13,270 nt of DNA, taken from contig MGQN01000014.1 of the NCBI GenBank assembly GCA_001797845.1, forward strand, positions 2,634 to 15,903, written 5' to 3'. This stretch comes from Deltaproteobacteria bacterium RBG_16_44_11 (lineage in GTDB: Bacteria > Desulfobacterota > Syntrophia > Syntrophales > Smithellaceae). Position numbers and translations under genes: made by a program. Positions within the stretch are counted from its first letter, which is position 1; each line of letters starts with the position of its first letter. This document shows positions 1 through 6,164 of this stretch, one piece after another. Under the pieces are notes generated by a model. That model was not told the DNA's origin. It saw only the letters and a list, made by a program, of their open reading frames with translations, and did not search any database.

Positions 1-338
1 CTCATCACCAGAAGGTTTCTGACCCCTGCCCGATCAAGGGCGTAAAGTTGGCTTTCGATGGAACTGCGGTTCTTGTCTTTGCAGGTAAAATGGACGAGAG
101 GCTCGATGCCCAGCTTCAGAATTTCGCTGCCCATGAAGTCGGCAGACATAGCCGGGGTGCCTCCCGGATTGTCGGTGAGACTTACCGCATGGATTTTTCC
201 GCCGGAAGCGGCCTGTTTAGCCAGGGTCAAGGTCTTTTCCTGGGACGCTTCCCGTGCGCCTCTTCCCGGCACCAGTTCCCAAGTGACGGAGAACACGGAG
301 GGATTCAATAAAGCCTCTTTGAAACGATTTTCCTGCAT
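1..338 (-). CDS. metF: Methylenetetrahydrofolate reductase, N-terminal part (runs off left edge)
   Basis: This is a 112-codon open frame on the minus strand that starts at ATG 338-336 and is still open at base 1, so only the N-terminus is visible. MTHFR is a cytoplasmic flavoprotein (FAD TIM barrel) that reduces 5,10-methylene-THF to 5-methyl-THF, for methionine synthesis or the methyl branch of the Wood-Ljungdahl pathway. Visible family features: SVTWELVPGRG (residues 17-27), whose Glu21 aligns with catalytic Glu28 of E. coli MetF; SLTDNPGGTPAMSA (53-66), the second beta strand; PLVHFTCKDKNR (80-91), matching the conserved H-x-T-C strand; and RNLLVM at the edge, where the family normally continues to a G-D. 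No good Shine-Dalgarno sequence sits at the usual distance (a GGGGAT lies about 12 bases upstream). The start is chosen by fit to the family. Family assignment is from recognised motifs, not a search; acetogen-type versus methionine-type cannot be decided from this fragment. Confidence 0.85.
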   Translation of the reverse strand, partial: MQENRFKEALLNPSVFSVTWELVPGRGAREASQEKTLTLAKQAASGGKIHAVSLTDNPGGTPAMSADFMGSEILKLGIEPLVHFTCKDKNRSSIESQLYALDRAGVRNLLVM

Positions 339-434
339 AGATATAGATATCCCCAGTTACTTTTGTTTTAAGATCGTAGGAAATAATTCTTCCGTGTAGC
401 TCGTATTGACTAAAAATGGCATTAACGCATGTGC

Positions 435-463
435 TTGTCAATAGATTTTCATCTATCTATAGG
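435..463 (+). promoter_or_regulatory. Putative sigma70-type promoter of the amidase gene
   Basis: TTGTCA at 435-440 is followed by a 17-base spacer and TATAGG at 458-463, giving a predicted transcription start near 470, just before the AGAGGA at 474-479 that precedes the amidase start. An ATTGAC/GTCAAT inverted repeat overlaps the -35 box and could be an operator or chance. The rest of the 339-492 spacer holds no gene I can support and must also contain the promoter of the divergent reductase, which I could not place. Confidence 0.4.
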
Positions 464-492
464 TTGCAGTTACAGAGGAAATTTGTTAATTT

Positions 493-2064
493 ATGGCCAT
501 GATTTATAAAGAAAAATTTTTGTTAAAAAAGGTAACTTGTTTTTTAGCGATCCTTATAATTACCTCGTTATCATCTAATTGTTTTGCTTACAATCAAATA
601 TTGAATGTCCGCCAATGGACGGCTCCGGATCATACGCGAATTGTTCTGGATGTGGATGGAGAGCCGCAATACAGCGTTACGGAAACTGAAAATCGTATCG
701 TATTATATTTTAGAAATACTTCTTTCAATGAATCGATACCTAAAGAAATCATCGTAAATAAACCGGGCATCAAAAAGATGTCTTTTTATAATATCAATAA
801 CAAGGCAGTGAAAATAGAATTTTATTTGGATGGATATCAGAAAGCGGAAGTCTTTAAATTAAGAAAATTTCAGGATAGGCCTGACCGTGTTGTCGTGGAT
901 ATTATGCTAATGACGCAAGCTCCCGAAGAAGAAATAGTTAAAAAGCAATCCGCTGCAGTTAAGCGAAAAAAGATTATCGTTATTGATCCCGGGCATGGCG
1001 GTGATGATCCGGGAGCTATAACGAAGAAGCGTGTTTATGAAAAAGATATTGTGCTTTCCATTAGCCGGGAAATAAAAAAAGAAATTAACAAAATACCGGG
1101 ATACCAAGCGGTTTTAACCCGCGAGGGAGACTATTACGTCTCTTTTAGCAAAAGGCTGCAAATAGCAAAAGATTTGGATGCCAGCCTCTTTATCAGCGTT
1201 CATGCGGATGCCGCTCGAAATCGTAAAGCCAAAGGCAGCACCGTGTATTGTTTGTCCACCGGCGGCGCCAGCAATGAAGCAGCGAAACTTCTGGCCAACA
1301 ACGAAAACTTGTCCGATATCATCGGCGGTGTTCCGGGTATTGATGGTAAAAATGAATTCGATCCGATAATCCTGAATATGTTTCAAACAAGCACAATTAA
1401 TTTGTCGAAAACTTATGCCGATACTTTAATAAATCATCTTAATCGGATAAATTGTTTAAAATATAAAAGCGTTCAGGAAGCTCCGTTTAATGTTTTGAAA
1501 TTGCCGGATATTCCGGCAGTATTGCTGGAGACGGCCTATATATCAAATCCTCAGGAGGAGAGTTTATTAAGAAACAGCAATTTCCAAAAAAGGATGGCGT
1601 TAGCCGTCACCTCATCTGTAAGAGAGTATTTATCCGGAACTGCTTCTGTTTATCAAACCAGCGGTGATGTAGTAATCAGCAGCGGTAGAACAAAAAGAGA
1701 AGGAAACAAGGGCAGTAAAACAGCGACAACACATTACAAGATAAAGCATGGTGACACTCTTTTTTCCGTGGCCAGGAGTTTTAATACTACCGTCGCAGTT
1801 CTTTTAAATTTTAATAACTTGAAATTAAGAGATAAACTTTATGTTGGCCAGAAAATATTGGTGCCGTTAAATACTACTGGAGAAAATGGATTTGAGGCGT
1901 CAAGCCATAGGAAAAAAGCGAACAGGCACTACATGGTGAAAAAAGGAGACACTTTGTTTTCTGTAGCGAAAAATAATTCCACAACAGTTCAAGAATTGCT
2001 TGAACTCAATAATATGAAGAGAAACGATCCGCTATTATATGGGCAAAGGATAAAGCTGCCTTAA
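493..2064 (+). CDS. Secreted N-acetylmuramoyl-L-alanine amidase (AMIN, Amidase_3, two LysM)
   Basis: This zinc amidase cleaves the amide bond between N-acetylmuramic acid and L-alanine in peptidoglycan, and acts in the periplasm, usually in daughter-cell separation. The 523-residue protein has a Sec signal peptide (basic KEKFLLKK, hydrophobic stretch, likely cleavage after CFA at about residue 32), an AMIN domain (about 35-137) for targeting to the envelope, an Amidase_3 domain (about 160-380), a Ser/Lys/Gly-rich linker, and two C-terminal LysM repeats (about 414-459 and 479-523, each opening with a GDTLFSVA motif). Zinc ligands are visible as His168 (DPGHGG), Glu183 (YEKDI) and His237 (SVHAD), with catalytic Glu346 (LLETAYISNP), so it should be active. 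Start: ATG 493; ATG 499 is an in-frame alternative. The AGAGGA site is slightly distant from both. The gene is more AT-rich than the transporter operon downstream and ends 10 bases from the convergent EFR1 gene, with no clear terminator between them. Confidence 0.92.
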   Translation: MAMIYKEKFLLKKVTCFLAILIITSLSSNCFAYNQILNVRQWTAPDHTRIVLDVDGEPQYSVTETENRIVLYFRNTSFNESIPKEIIVNKPGIKKMSFYNINNKAVKIEFYLDGYQKAEVFKLRKFQDRPDRVVVDIMLMTQAPEEEIVKKQSAAVKRKKIIVIDPGHGGDDPGAITKKRVYEKDIVLSISREIKKEINKIPGYQAVLTREGDYYVSFSKRLQIAKDLDASLFISVHADAARNRKAKGSTVYCLSTGGASNEAAKLLANNENLSDIIGGVPGIDGKNEFDPIILNMFQTSTINLSKTYADTLINHLNRINCLKYKSVQEAPFNVLKLPDIPAVLLETAYISNPQEESLLRNSNFQKRMALAVTSSVREYLSGTASVYQTSGDVVISSGRTKREGNKGSKTATTHYKIKHGDTLFSVARSFNTTVAVLLNFNNLKLRDKLYVGQKILVPLNTTGENGFEASSHRKKANRHYMVKKGDTLFSVAKNNSTTVQELLELNNMKRNDPLLYGQRIKLP

Positions 2065-2074
2065 ATTAAAGCTA

Positions 2075-2863
2075 TTATTTAATAACACAAGCGAGCATGT
2101 CTTGCAGTTTAATTTCGGGATGGCGGTAACGTTTTTTCCCCTTCGTGTTTTTCCCGTATTGAATTGATTCTTCCGGGCACCATTGGAGACAGGCAAAACA
2201 TTGTTCACAATGATGCTGCCAGACGGGCCTGCCTGCGGAAATTAATATATTGTGGACAGGGCATATTTTTTCGCATATCCGGCAAGTGTTGCATTTATCA
2301 TCCGCCCAAAACGATTTATCCATTTTATGGATATGGGGAAAAGATTTACGATAGAAAAATGAAAAAATAATGTTTTGCCATAATGGTCCTTTTTCGGAAG
2401 GGATATTTTTTCGAGCTCTGACCATCGCCGCGATTCGGCTGATTTTTTCCTCCGCGGCCGAAAATTTTATCTGCTGCTTTTCTTGAGCTATAGCGCCGCC
2501 CCAGGGAATATAATTGCTTGGCATGTTCATAGAGAAACCGGCGCAAAGGTCACTATTTTTTGACAGCAATAGTTTTTTTAACTGTAATAAAGTAGCGGCA
2601 ACCTGACCGGCATTTACAGCAAGGGCGAAATAATATTTGGAAGGATCAACTCCCATGCGGTTGACGAAATCGATAACCAGTGGCGGCAGTCCCCAAATGT
2701 GCACGGGAAAGATAATGCCGATATTATCTTGTTTAGGGTTTATTGGGCCATAGCCTCTAAATGTCATCGGAATAAGTTCGGTGTTGCCCAAGTGCTCAGC
2801 GAGCTTCCGCGCTGTCCACAATGAATTTCCGGTACCTGTATAAAAATAGAGGGAGGTTTTCAT
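2075..2863 (-). CDS. EFR1-family flavodoxin/ferredoxin protein
   Basis: The protein joins an N-terminal flavodoxin-like FMN-binding domain to two [4Fe-4S] ferredoxin motifs and is probably a cytoplasmic electron carrier; its partner is unknown. The phosphate-binding loop is YTGTGNS near the N-terminus. The C-terminal quarter holds CNTCRICEKICP and CEQCFACLQWCP, both CxxCxxCxxxCP, giving eight cluster cysteines. There is no signal peptide. Start choice: the frame also offers TTG at 2875, which would overlap the stop codon of the upstream gene as TTGA. I prefer ATG 2863 because MKTSLYFYTGTGNS matches the usual family start, whereas neither has a good Shine-Dalgarno sequence. In either case translation is probably coupled to the upstream glutaredoxin-like gene, with which it shares an operon. 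Length (262 residues) is normal for the family. Physiological role is inference only. Confidence 0.88.
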   Translation of the reverse strand: MKTSLYFYTGTGNSLWTARKLAEHLGNTELIPMTFRGYGPINPKQDNIGIIFPVHIWGLPPLVIDFVNRMGVDPSKYYFALAVNAGQVAATLLQLKKLLLSKNSDLCAGFSMNMPSNYIPWGGAIAQEKQQIKFSAAEEKISRIAAMVRARKNIPSEKGPLWQNIIFSFFYRKSFPHIHKMDKSFWADDKCNTCRICEKICPVHNILISAGRPVWQHHCEQCFACLQWCPEESIQYGKNTKGKKRYRHPEIKLQDMLACVIK

Positions 2864-2871
2864 TAGGTCGT

Positions 2872-3327
2872 TCAAGGGAAGAGCTTTAAAGTTTTATTAT
2901 AAACTGTTTCTGAAAAACCGTATACATGACTTCGATTGATAATCGCGAAGGGAACATCTTCGCTGTCGTCGATGTCTTTCCGGCGTGCCACAGCGTTTGA
3001 ATCCGTGTCCATATTGTATTCGGTAAAAGAAATATTCTGGGATTGTAAAAATTCACGCGCTTTATCACAATCTTTGCAATCGTTCTTGGTAAAAAGAGTA
3101 ACATCTGGTTTCCTTTGGTTTTTCGATGCATCTTCATTTTGGGCTATCGAGGCATTATCAGACTCATTTTTATGAATTTGGACACTCTTAGGGGATGACG
3201 TCTGCGGTGGCGGATAATCTGTTATATGAGTTACGCCGGATTCATCTTCCCATGTGTAAAAATCGGCGTTTGCCGTTGAGAAAAGAAAGAAAAATAAAAC
3301 CGTTAGAAATAATAAATGTTTTGTCAT
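2872..3327 (-). CDS. Exported DUF4124-glutaredoxin fusion protein
   Basis: This 151-residue protein has a signal peptide (MTKHLL, hydrophobic core, likely cleavage after ANA at residue 21), a DUF4124 segment (about 22-50, with FYTWEDESGVTHITDYPP), a polar linker rich in Ser, Asn and Asp (51-73), and a glutaredoxin-like domain (about 75-150). The redox motif is CKDC (Cys84, Cys87), followed by a short helix, and VPF at 125-127 gives the cis-proline expected beside the active site. It is likely a periplasmic thiol-disulfide protein, though a lipoprotein cysteine is absent. GGAGGA at 3335-3340 lies 7 bases before the ATG. It is the first gene of a two-gene operon with the EFR1 gene; the TATAAT promoter is at 3385-3414. 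Fusion of DUF4124 with glutaredoxin is seen in proteobacteria, but the substrate is unknown. The periplasmic location is inferred from the signal peptide. Confidence 0.85.
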   Translation of the reverse strand: MTKHLLFLTVLFFFLFSTANADFYTWEDESGVTHITDYPPPQTSSPKSVQIHKNESDNASIAQNEDASKNQRKPDVTLFTKNDCKDCDKAREFLQSQNISFTEYNMDTDSNAVARRKDIDDSEDVPFAIINRSHVYGFSETVYNKTLKLFP

Positions 3328-3384
3328 AAACGCTTCCTCCGAGGGCTTTTTTTATTGAGGATTGCTTATTTTCTTAATTTTTAT

Positions 3385-3414
3385 ATTATACAGCGTAATA
3401 CTGATTATTGCCAG
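3385..3414 (-). promoter_or_regulatory. Promoter of the glutaredoxin-EFR1 operon
   Basis: On the minus strand CTGGCA (3414-3409) is separated by 18 bases from a perfect TATAAT (3390-3385), predicting a start near 3378 and a leader of about 50 bases before the ATG at 3327. The -10 box overlaps a possible plus-strand -10 (TATTAT, 3384-3389), so the two would compete if both work. Confidence 0.5.
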
Positions 3415-3437
3415 ATTAAATTCTTGCCAATTTCGAC

Positions 3438-3452
3438 CCCATAATTTATGGG
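3438..3452. repeat. Perfect dyad, possible operator
   Basis: CCCATAA and TTATGGG flank a single T, a 7+7 perfect inverted repeat in the spacer between the glutaredoxin and protease genes. It could be a protein-binding site acting on the divergent promoters or a stem in the candidate small RNA. No known operator was recognised. Confidence 0.35.
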
Positions 3453-3455
3453 TAG

Positions 3456-3491
3456 AAGTATGGAATGAAAACATTCCATACTTATTTTTTT
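3456..3491 (+). terminator. Strong Rho-independent terminator without an upstream plus-strand gene
   Basis: AAGTATGGAATG (3456-3467) and CATTCCATACTT (3472-3483) form a perfect 12-bp stem with an AAAA loop, followed by A and seven Ts (3485-3491). The T run lies only on the plus-strand side, so the direction is clear. The nearest plus-strand gene upstream ends at 2064 with two minus-strand genes between. Confidence 0.7.
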
Positions 3492-3717
3492 GTTAGCCAG
3501 TCTTAGTGTTTAGCCTGGCATTAGGTATTTATTCATTAATATTAATAAGTTAAATATATGCTAAAATCTTCATGCAATTTACTCAAAAAATTCATTTTTG
3601 TAAATTTCATTCGTTAATATTTTTTTGTGGAAATTTTACATAAAGAGCGAATTAATGCATTGATTTTTCTAATATAAGGGTTATCTTAGAAAAAAATATT
3701 TAGTACAAGGATAATTT

Positions 3718-4866
3718 ATGTTTGGACGTTCGGTAAGTCTTTTTAAGATTTTTGGTTTTGAAATAAAAATTGATCTAAGTTGGCTGATTTTAGCGGCTTT
3801 GATTACCTGGTCTTTAGCCACTGGGCTCTTTCCCGAATATTATAAAGGACTCCCCCCCGCTGCTTATTGGTGGATGGGAGCAGCGGGAGCAGTAGGTCTT
3901 TTTTTATCTATTGTCTTCCATGAATTGGCGCATTCTCTTGTCGCTAGAAATTACGGTATTTCCATGAAAGGAATTACTTTGTTTATTTTCGGAGGCGTGG
4001 CCGAGATGGAAGATGATCCGCCTAATCCCCGAGCAGAGTTTTTTATGGCTATTGTCGGCCCTTTATCTAGCGCGGCAATTAGTCTATTTTTGTTTTTAAT
4101 ACTATTTTGGGGAAAGGAACGAGGCTGGCCGGTAACAATCAACGGAGTATTGGCTTATCTGGCTTGGCTAAACATTGTTCTGGCCGTTTTTAATTTGGTT
4201 CCGGCATTTCCTTTGGATGGCGGAAGGGTATTGCGGTCGGTATTGTGGAGTTGGAAAAAGAATTTACGCTGGGCTACGGCCATAGCCGCGAAAGTGGGGT
4301 CAGGGTTAGGAATTGCGTTAATCATCGCCGGCATAATTTCTATTTTTATGGGGAATTTTGTAGGCGGTTTGTGGTGGTTTATGATCGGATTATTCATCCG
4401 GTCTGCCGCGCAAAGATCCTATCAGCAGCTTTTGGCCCGAGGTATTTTTCAATCGAAAAAAGTAAAGGACTTAATGGTAAAAGATCCTCTGACCGTGCCT
4501 CGTTCTTTATCTTTGGAGGAATTTATCAATGATTATGTATATAAATATCATTTTCAAATGTATCCGGTGCTTTCTTTCGGTAAATTGACTGGCTGTGTTT
4601 CCGTGCATCAAGCGGCGGCAATGCCGCGCGATGAATGGTCAATGCAGACGGTAGGGGCGATTGCTACTCCCTGTAATGAAGATACAACGATTGGGCCGGA
4701 GGAAGATGCCAATAAGGCATTAGCGATCATGAACCGGACAGGAAACAGCCGTTTGCTGGTTGTAAAGGGGGATCAGCTTGTGGGCATTATTGCGCTTAAG
4801 GATATGCTAAAATTGCTGTCGCTGAAGGTTGAACTTAAGGACTTCGGAAAAAACGATAATGCGTAA
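3718..4866 (+). CDS. Site-2 protease (M50 metalloprotease) with C-terminal CBS pair
   Basis: This intramembrane zinc metalloprotease of the M50/SpoIVFB-like group would cut membrane-embedded substrates, typically anti-sigma factors or other regulators; its substrate is unknown. The 382-residue protein has about six hydrophobic segments in its first 230 residues. The active site HELAH is at 68-72 within a membrane helix, and the third zinc ligand Asp167 lies in NLVPAFPLDGGR (159-170). FGGVAEMEDDP (91-101) is also typical of the family. Residues about 248-368 form two CBS domains, which may bind nucleotides and gate the protease. There is no PDZ domain. AAGGA at 3707-3711 sits 6 bases before the ATG. 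It appears to be monocistronic: a 200-base leader separates it from the transporter operon and I see no terminator after it, so read-through is possible. A short piece of a related gene recurs at 11362-11413. Confidence 0.92.
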   Translation: MFGRSVSLFKIFGFEIKIDLSWLILAALITWSLATGLFPEYYKGLPPAAYWWMGAAGAVGLFLSIVFHELAHSLVARNYGISMKGITLFIFGGVAEMEDDPPNPRAEFFMAIVGPLSSAAISLFLFLILFWGKERGWPVTINGVLAYLAWLNIVLAVFNLVPAFPLDGGRVLRSVLWSWKKNLRWATAIAAKVGSGLGIALIIAGIISIFMGNFVGGLWWFMIGLFIRSAAQRSYQQLLARGIFQSKKVKDLMVKDPLTVPRSLSLEEFINDYVYKYHFQMYPVLSFGKLTGCVSVHQAAAMPRDEWSMQTVGAIATPCNEDTTIGPEEDANKALAIMNRTGNSRLLVVKGDQLVGIIALKDMLKLLSLKVELKDFGKNDNA

Positions 4867-4874
4867 AATAATTC

Positions 4875-4903
4875 TTGACACGAAGTTTCAGTATATATAT
4901 GAA
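4875..4903 (+). promoter_or_regulatory. Putative promoter of the glycerol-type ABC transporter operon
   Basis: A consensus TTGACA (4875-4880) lies 8 bases after the protease stop codon. The -10 is ambiguous in the TATATATATGAA run: TATATG gives a 15-base spacer and TATGAA a 17-base spacer. This would leave a leader of about 160 bases before glpS, containing two perfect dyads. Confidence 0.45.
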
Positions 4904-4945
4904 TACCAGTTGTTAAATGTAGTTCATCAATTACATAAATAAATA

Positions 4946-4959
4946 ATGGTTCTAACCAT
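4946..4959. repeat. Perfect dyad ATGGTT-CT-AACCAT in the operon leader
   Basis: A 6+6 perfect inverted repeat lies about 45 bases after the putative -10 box, with a further half-site-like AATGGTT at 4993-4999. It could be an operator for a repressor of the transporter operon. It does not resemble the E. coli GlpR box, and no regulator gene lies next to it. Confidence 0.35.
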
Positions 4960-5016
4960 CGTTATGGCCATTTTTAATATCAATTAATAGTTAATGGTTT
5001 TTATGAGCAGCTTGGT

Positions 5017-5045
5017 TCATGCGTTTTGCTGATTAAAACGCATGA
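5017..5045. repeat. 11-bp perfect inverted repeat just before the glpS ribosome binding site
   Basis: TCATGCGTTTT (5017-5027) and AAAACGCATGA (5035-5045) are exact complements around a 7-base GCTGATT. In DNA this could be a regulator site; in RNA it is a stable hairpin ending 8 bases before the TGGAGA ribosome binding site (5054-5059). No T run follows, so it is not a terminator. Confidence 0.45.
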
Positions 5046-5067
5046 TTAGAATGTGGAGATGTAAACC

Positions 5068-6150
5068 ATGGACATTGTTCTCGATTCTGTCAGCAAGATA
5101 GTCAACGGTGAAACTCATATCAACAATATCAGTCTCAAAATCGATAGTAGTGCCACAAATGTAATCCTTGGTCATACTTTGGCCGGCAAAACATCACTTT
5201 TGCGCTTGATGGCCGGCCTTGATCGTCCAACGTCGGGCCGCATTCTGCTTTCTGGGAAAGATGTCACCGGTTTGTTTGTCCGCAAAAGAAGTGTGGCTAT
5301 GGTCTATCAGCAGTTTGTGAACTATCCCTCTATAACTGTTTACGAAAATATTGCCTCGCCTTTGAAAATGATCGGCCTATCTAAGGCGGACATTGATCAA
5401 AAAGTCCGTAAAGCGGCGGCGATACTGCATATCGATAATCTACTTGACCGGTTACCCGCCGAACTAAGCGGCGGACAGCAACAGCGCACGGCCATAGCCC
5501 GGGCGCTAGTTAAAGACTCTGAACTGCTGTTGCTTGATGAACCCTTGGTGAATCTGGATTACAAACTGCGGGAAGAATTGCAGGTGGAACTTCAGGATAT
5601 TTTTAAAGAGCGAAAGGCCATTGTTGTTTATACCACAACTGAACCGTCGGAGGCGCTGATACTGGGCGGTAATATTGTGGTGATGGATGAGGGGCGCGTT
5701 TTGCAAACGGGTGCCACGCCTTATGTCTATCATCATCCGGCAACCACCCGGGTTGCTCAGGTATTCAGTGATCCGCCGATTAATTTTCTCCCGGGGGTTG
5801 TTCAGAAGCGTTTCGCCCGGCTGGGGAAGGATATTAAGATCCCAATGGAAGGTCATCTTGCATCCGTACCGGATGGAAAATATATATTCGGCGTCCGCCC
5901 GAATCACCTTTTTTTAAACAACAACAACGGAAATAACGCTGAAATCCATGTAGAGGTTGCGCTGGCTGAAATCAATGGAGCGGAAACATTCATTCATGTT
6001 AACCATGGCGACTTTCATCTGGTGGTACAGGAAGATGGGATTCATACCCGGCACATCGGGGCGCAAATAACGATTTATGTGAATCCATGTTGTTTTTTTG
6101 TTTATAATGAAGCGGGACAGCTATTGGCGTCTCCCTTCCCGAGTGAATAA
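5068..6150 (+). CDS. glpS: Glycerol-type ABC importer ATPase GlpS
   Basis: This is one of two different ATPases that would power a carbohydrate-type (MalK-like) importer at the inner face of the membrane. Nucleotide-binding domain about 1-235; C-terminal TOBE-like regulatory domain about 238-355. Motifs: Walker A GHTLAGKT (35-42), which lacks the usual third glycine and is typical of GlpS; Q-loop near Gln81-Gln82; intact signature LSGGQ (133-137); Walker B LLLLDEP (153-159). The switch histidine is missing: YTTTEPSEA (188-196) has Thr191 where MalK-type proteins have His. The defect is complementary to that of GlpT. Length 360 is normal. TGGAGA lies 8 bases before the ATG. It is the first gene of the operon, 14 bases from glpT. 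Substrate assignment rests on the whole operon matching the rhizobial glpSTPQV glycerol system; another polyol is possible. Confidence 0.88.
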   Translation: MDIVLDSVSKIVNGETHINNISLKIDSSATNVILGHTLAGKTSLLRLMAGLDRPTSGRILLSGKDVTGLFVRKRSVAMVYQQFVNYPSITVYENIASPLKMIGLSKADIDQKVRKAAAILHIDNLLDRLPAELSGGQQQRTAIARALVKDSELLLLDEPLVNLDYKLREELQVELQDIFKERKAIVVYTTTEPSEALILGGNIVVMDEGRVLQTGATPYVYHHPATTRVAQVFSDPPINFLPGVVQKRFARLGKDIKIPMEGHLASVPDGKYIFGVRPNHLFLNNNNGNNAEIHVEVALAEINGAETFIHVNHGDFHLVVQEDGIHTRHIGAQITIYVNPCCFFVYNEAGQLLASPFPSE

Positions 6151-6164
6151 TACAGGAGTCGGAA

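Larger units (their letters stand above)
3396..3491 (+). ncRNA. Candidate intergenic small RNA ending in an orphan terminator
   Basis: No plus-strand gene ends here, yet a strong plus-strand terminator stands at 3456-3491. A possible promoter, TTGCTT (3362-3367), 16 bases, TATTAT (3384-3389), would start a transcript near 3396 and make an RNA of about 95 bases. Inside it a second dyad, CCCATAATTTATGGG (3438-3452), could form a 6-bp stem with a 3-base loop. No open reading frame of note lies in it. The promoter is weak evidence because the region is AT-rich; the terminator is strong evidence. Alternatively the hairpin may be a relic of a lost gene. Confidence 0.35.

Noticed and set aside
48..441. 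Overlapping plus-strand (48-311, 58-399) and minus-strand (217-441) open frames at the left end
   Set aside because: They lie over or out of frame with the clearly recognisable reductase reading frame on the minus strand (1-338) and show no family features.
2061..2085. Terminator between the convergent amidase and EFR1 genes
   Set aside because: Only a weak all-A/T 6-bp stem is possible and it overlaps coding sequence; not strong enough to annotate.
5017..5045. GlpR-type operator
   Set aside because: The inverted repeat shares no clear core with the E. coli GlpR consensus (TATGTTCG-type half sites), so only an unspecified operator or hairpin is claimed.
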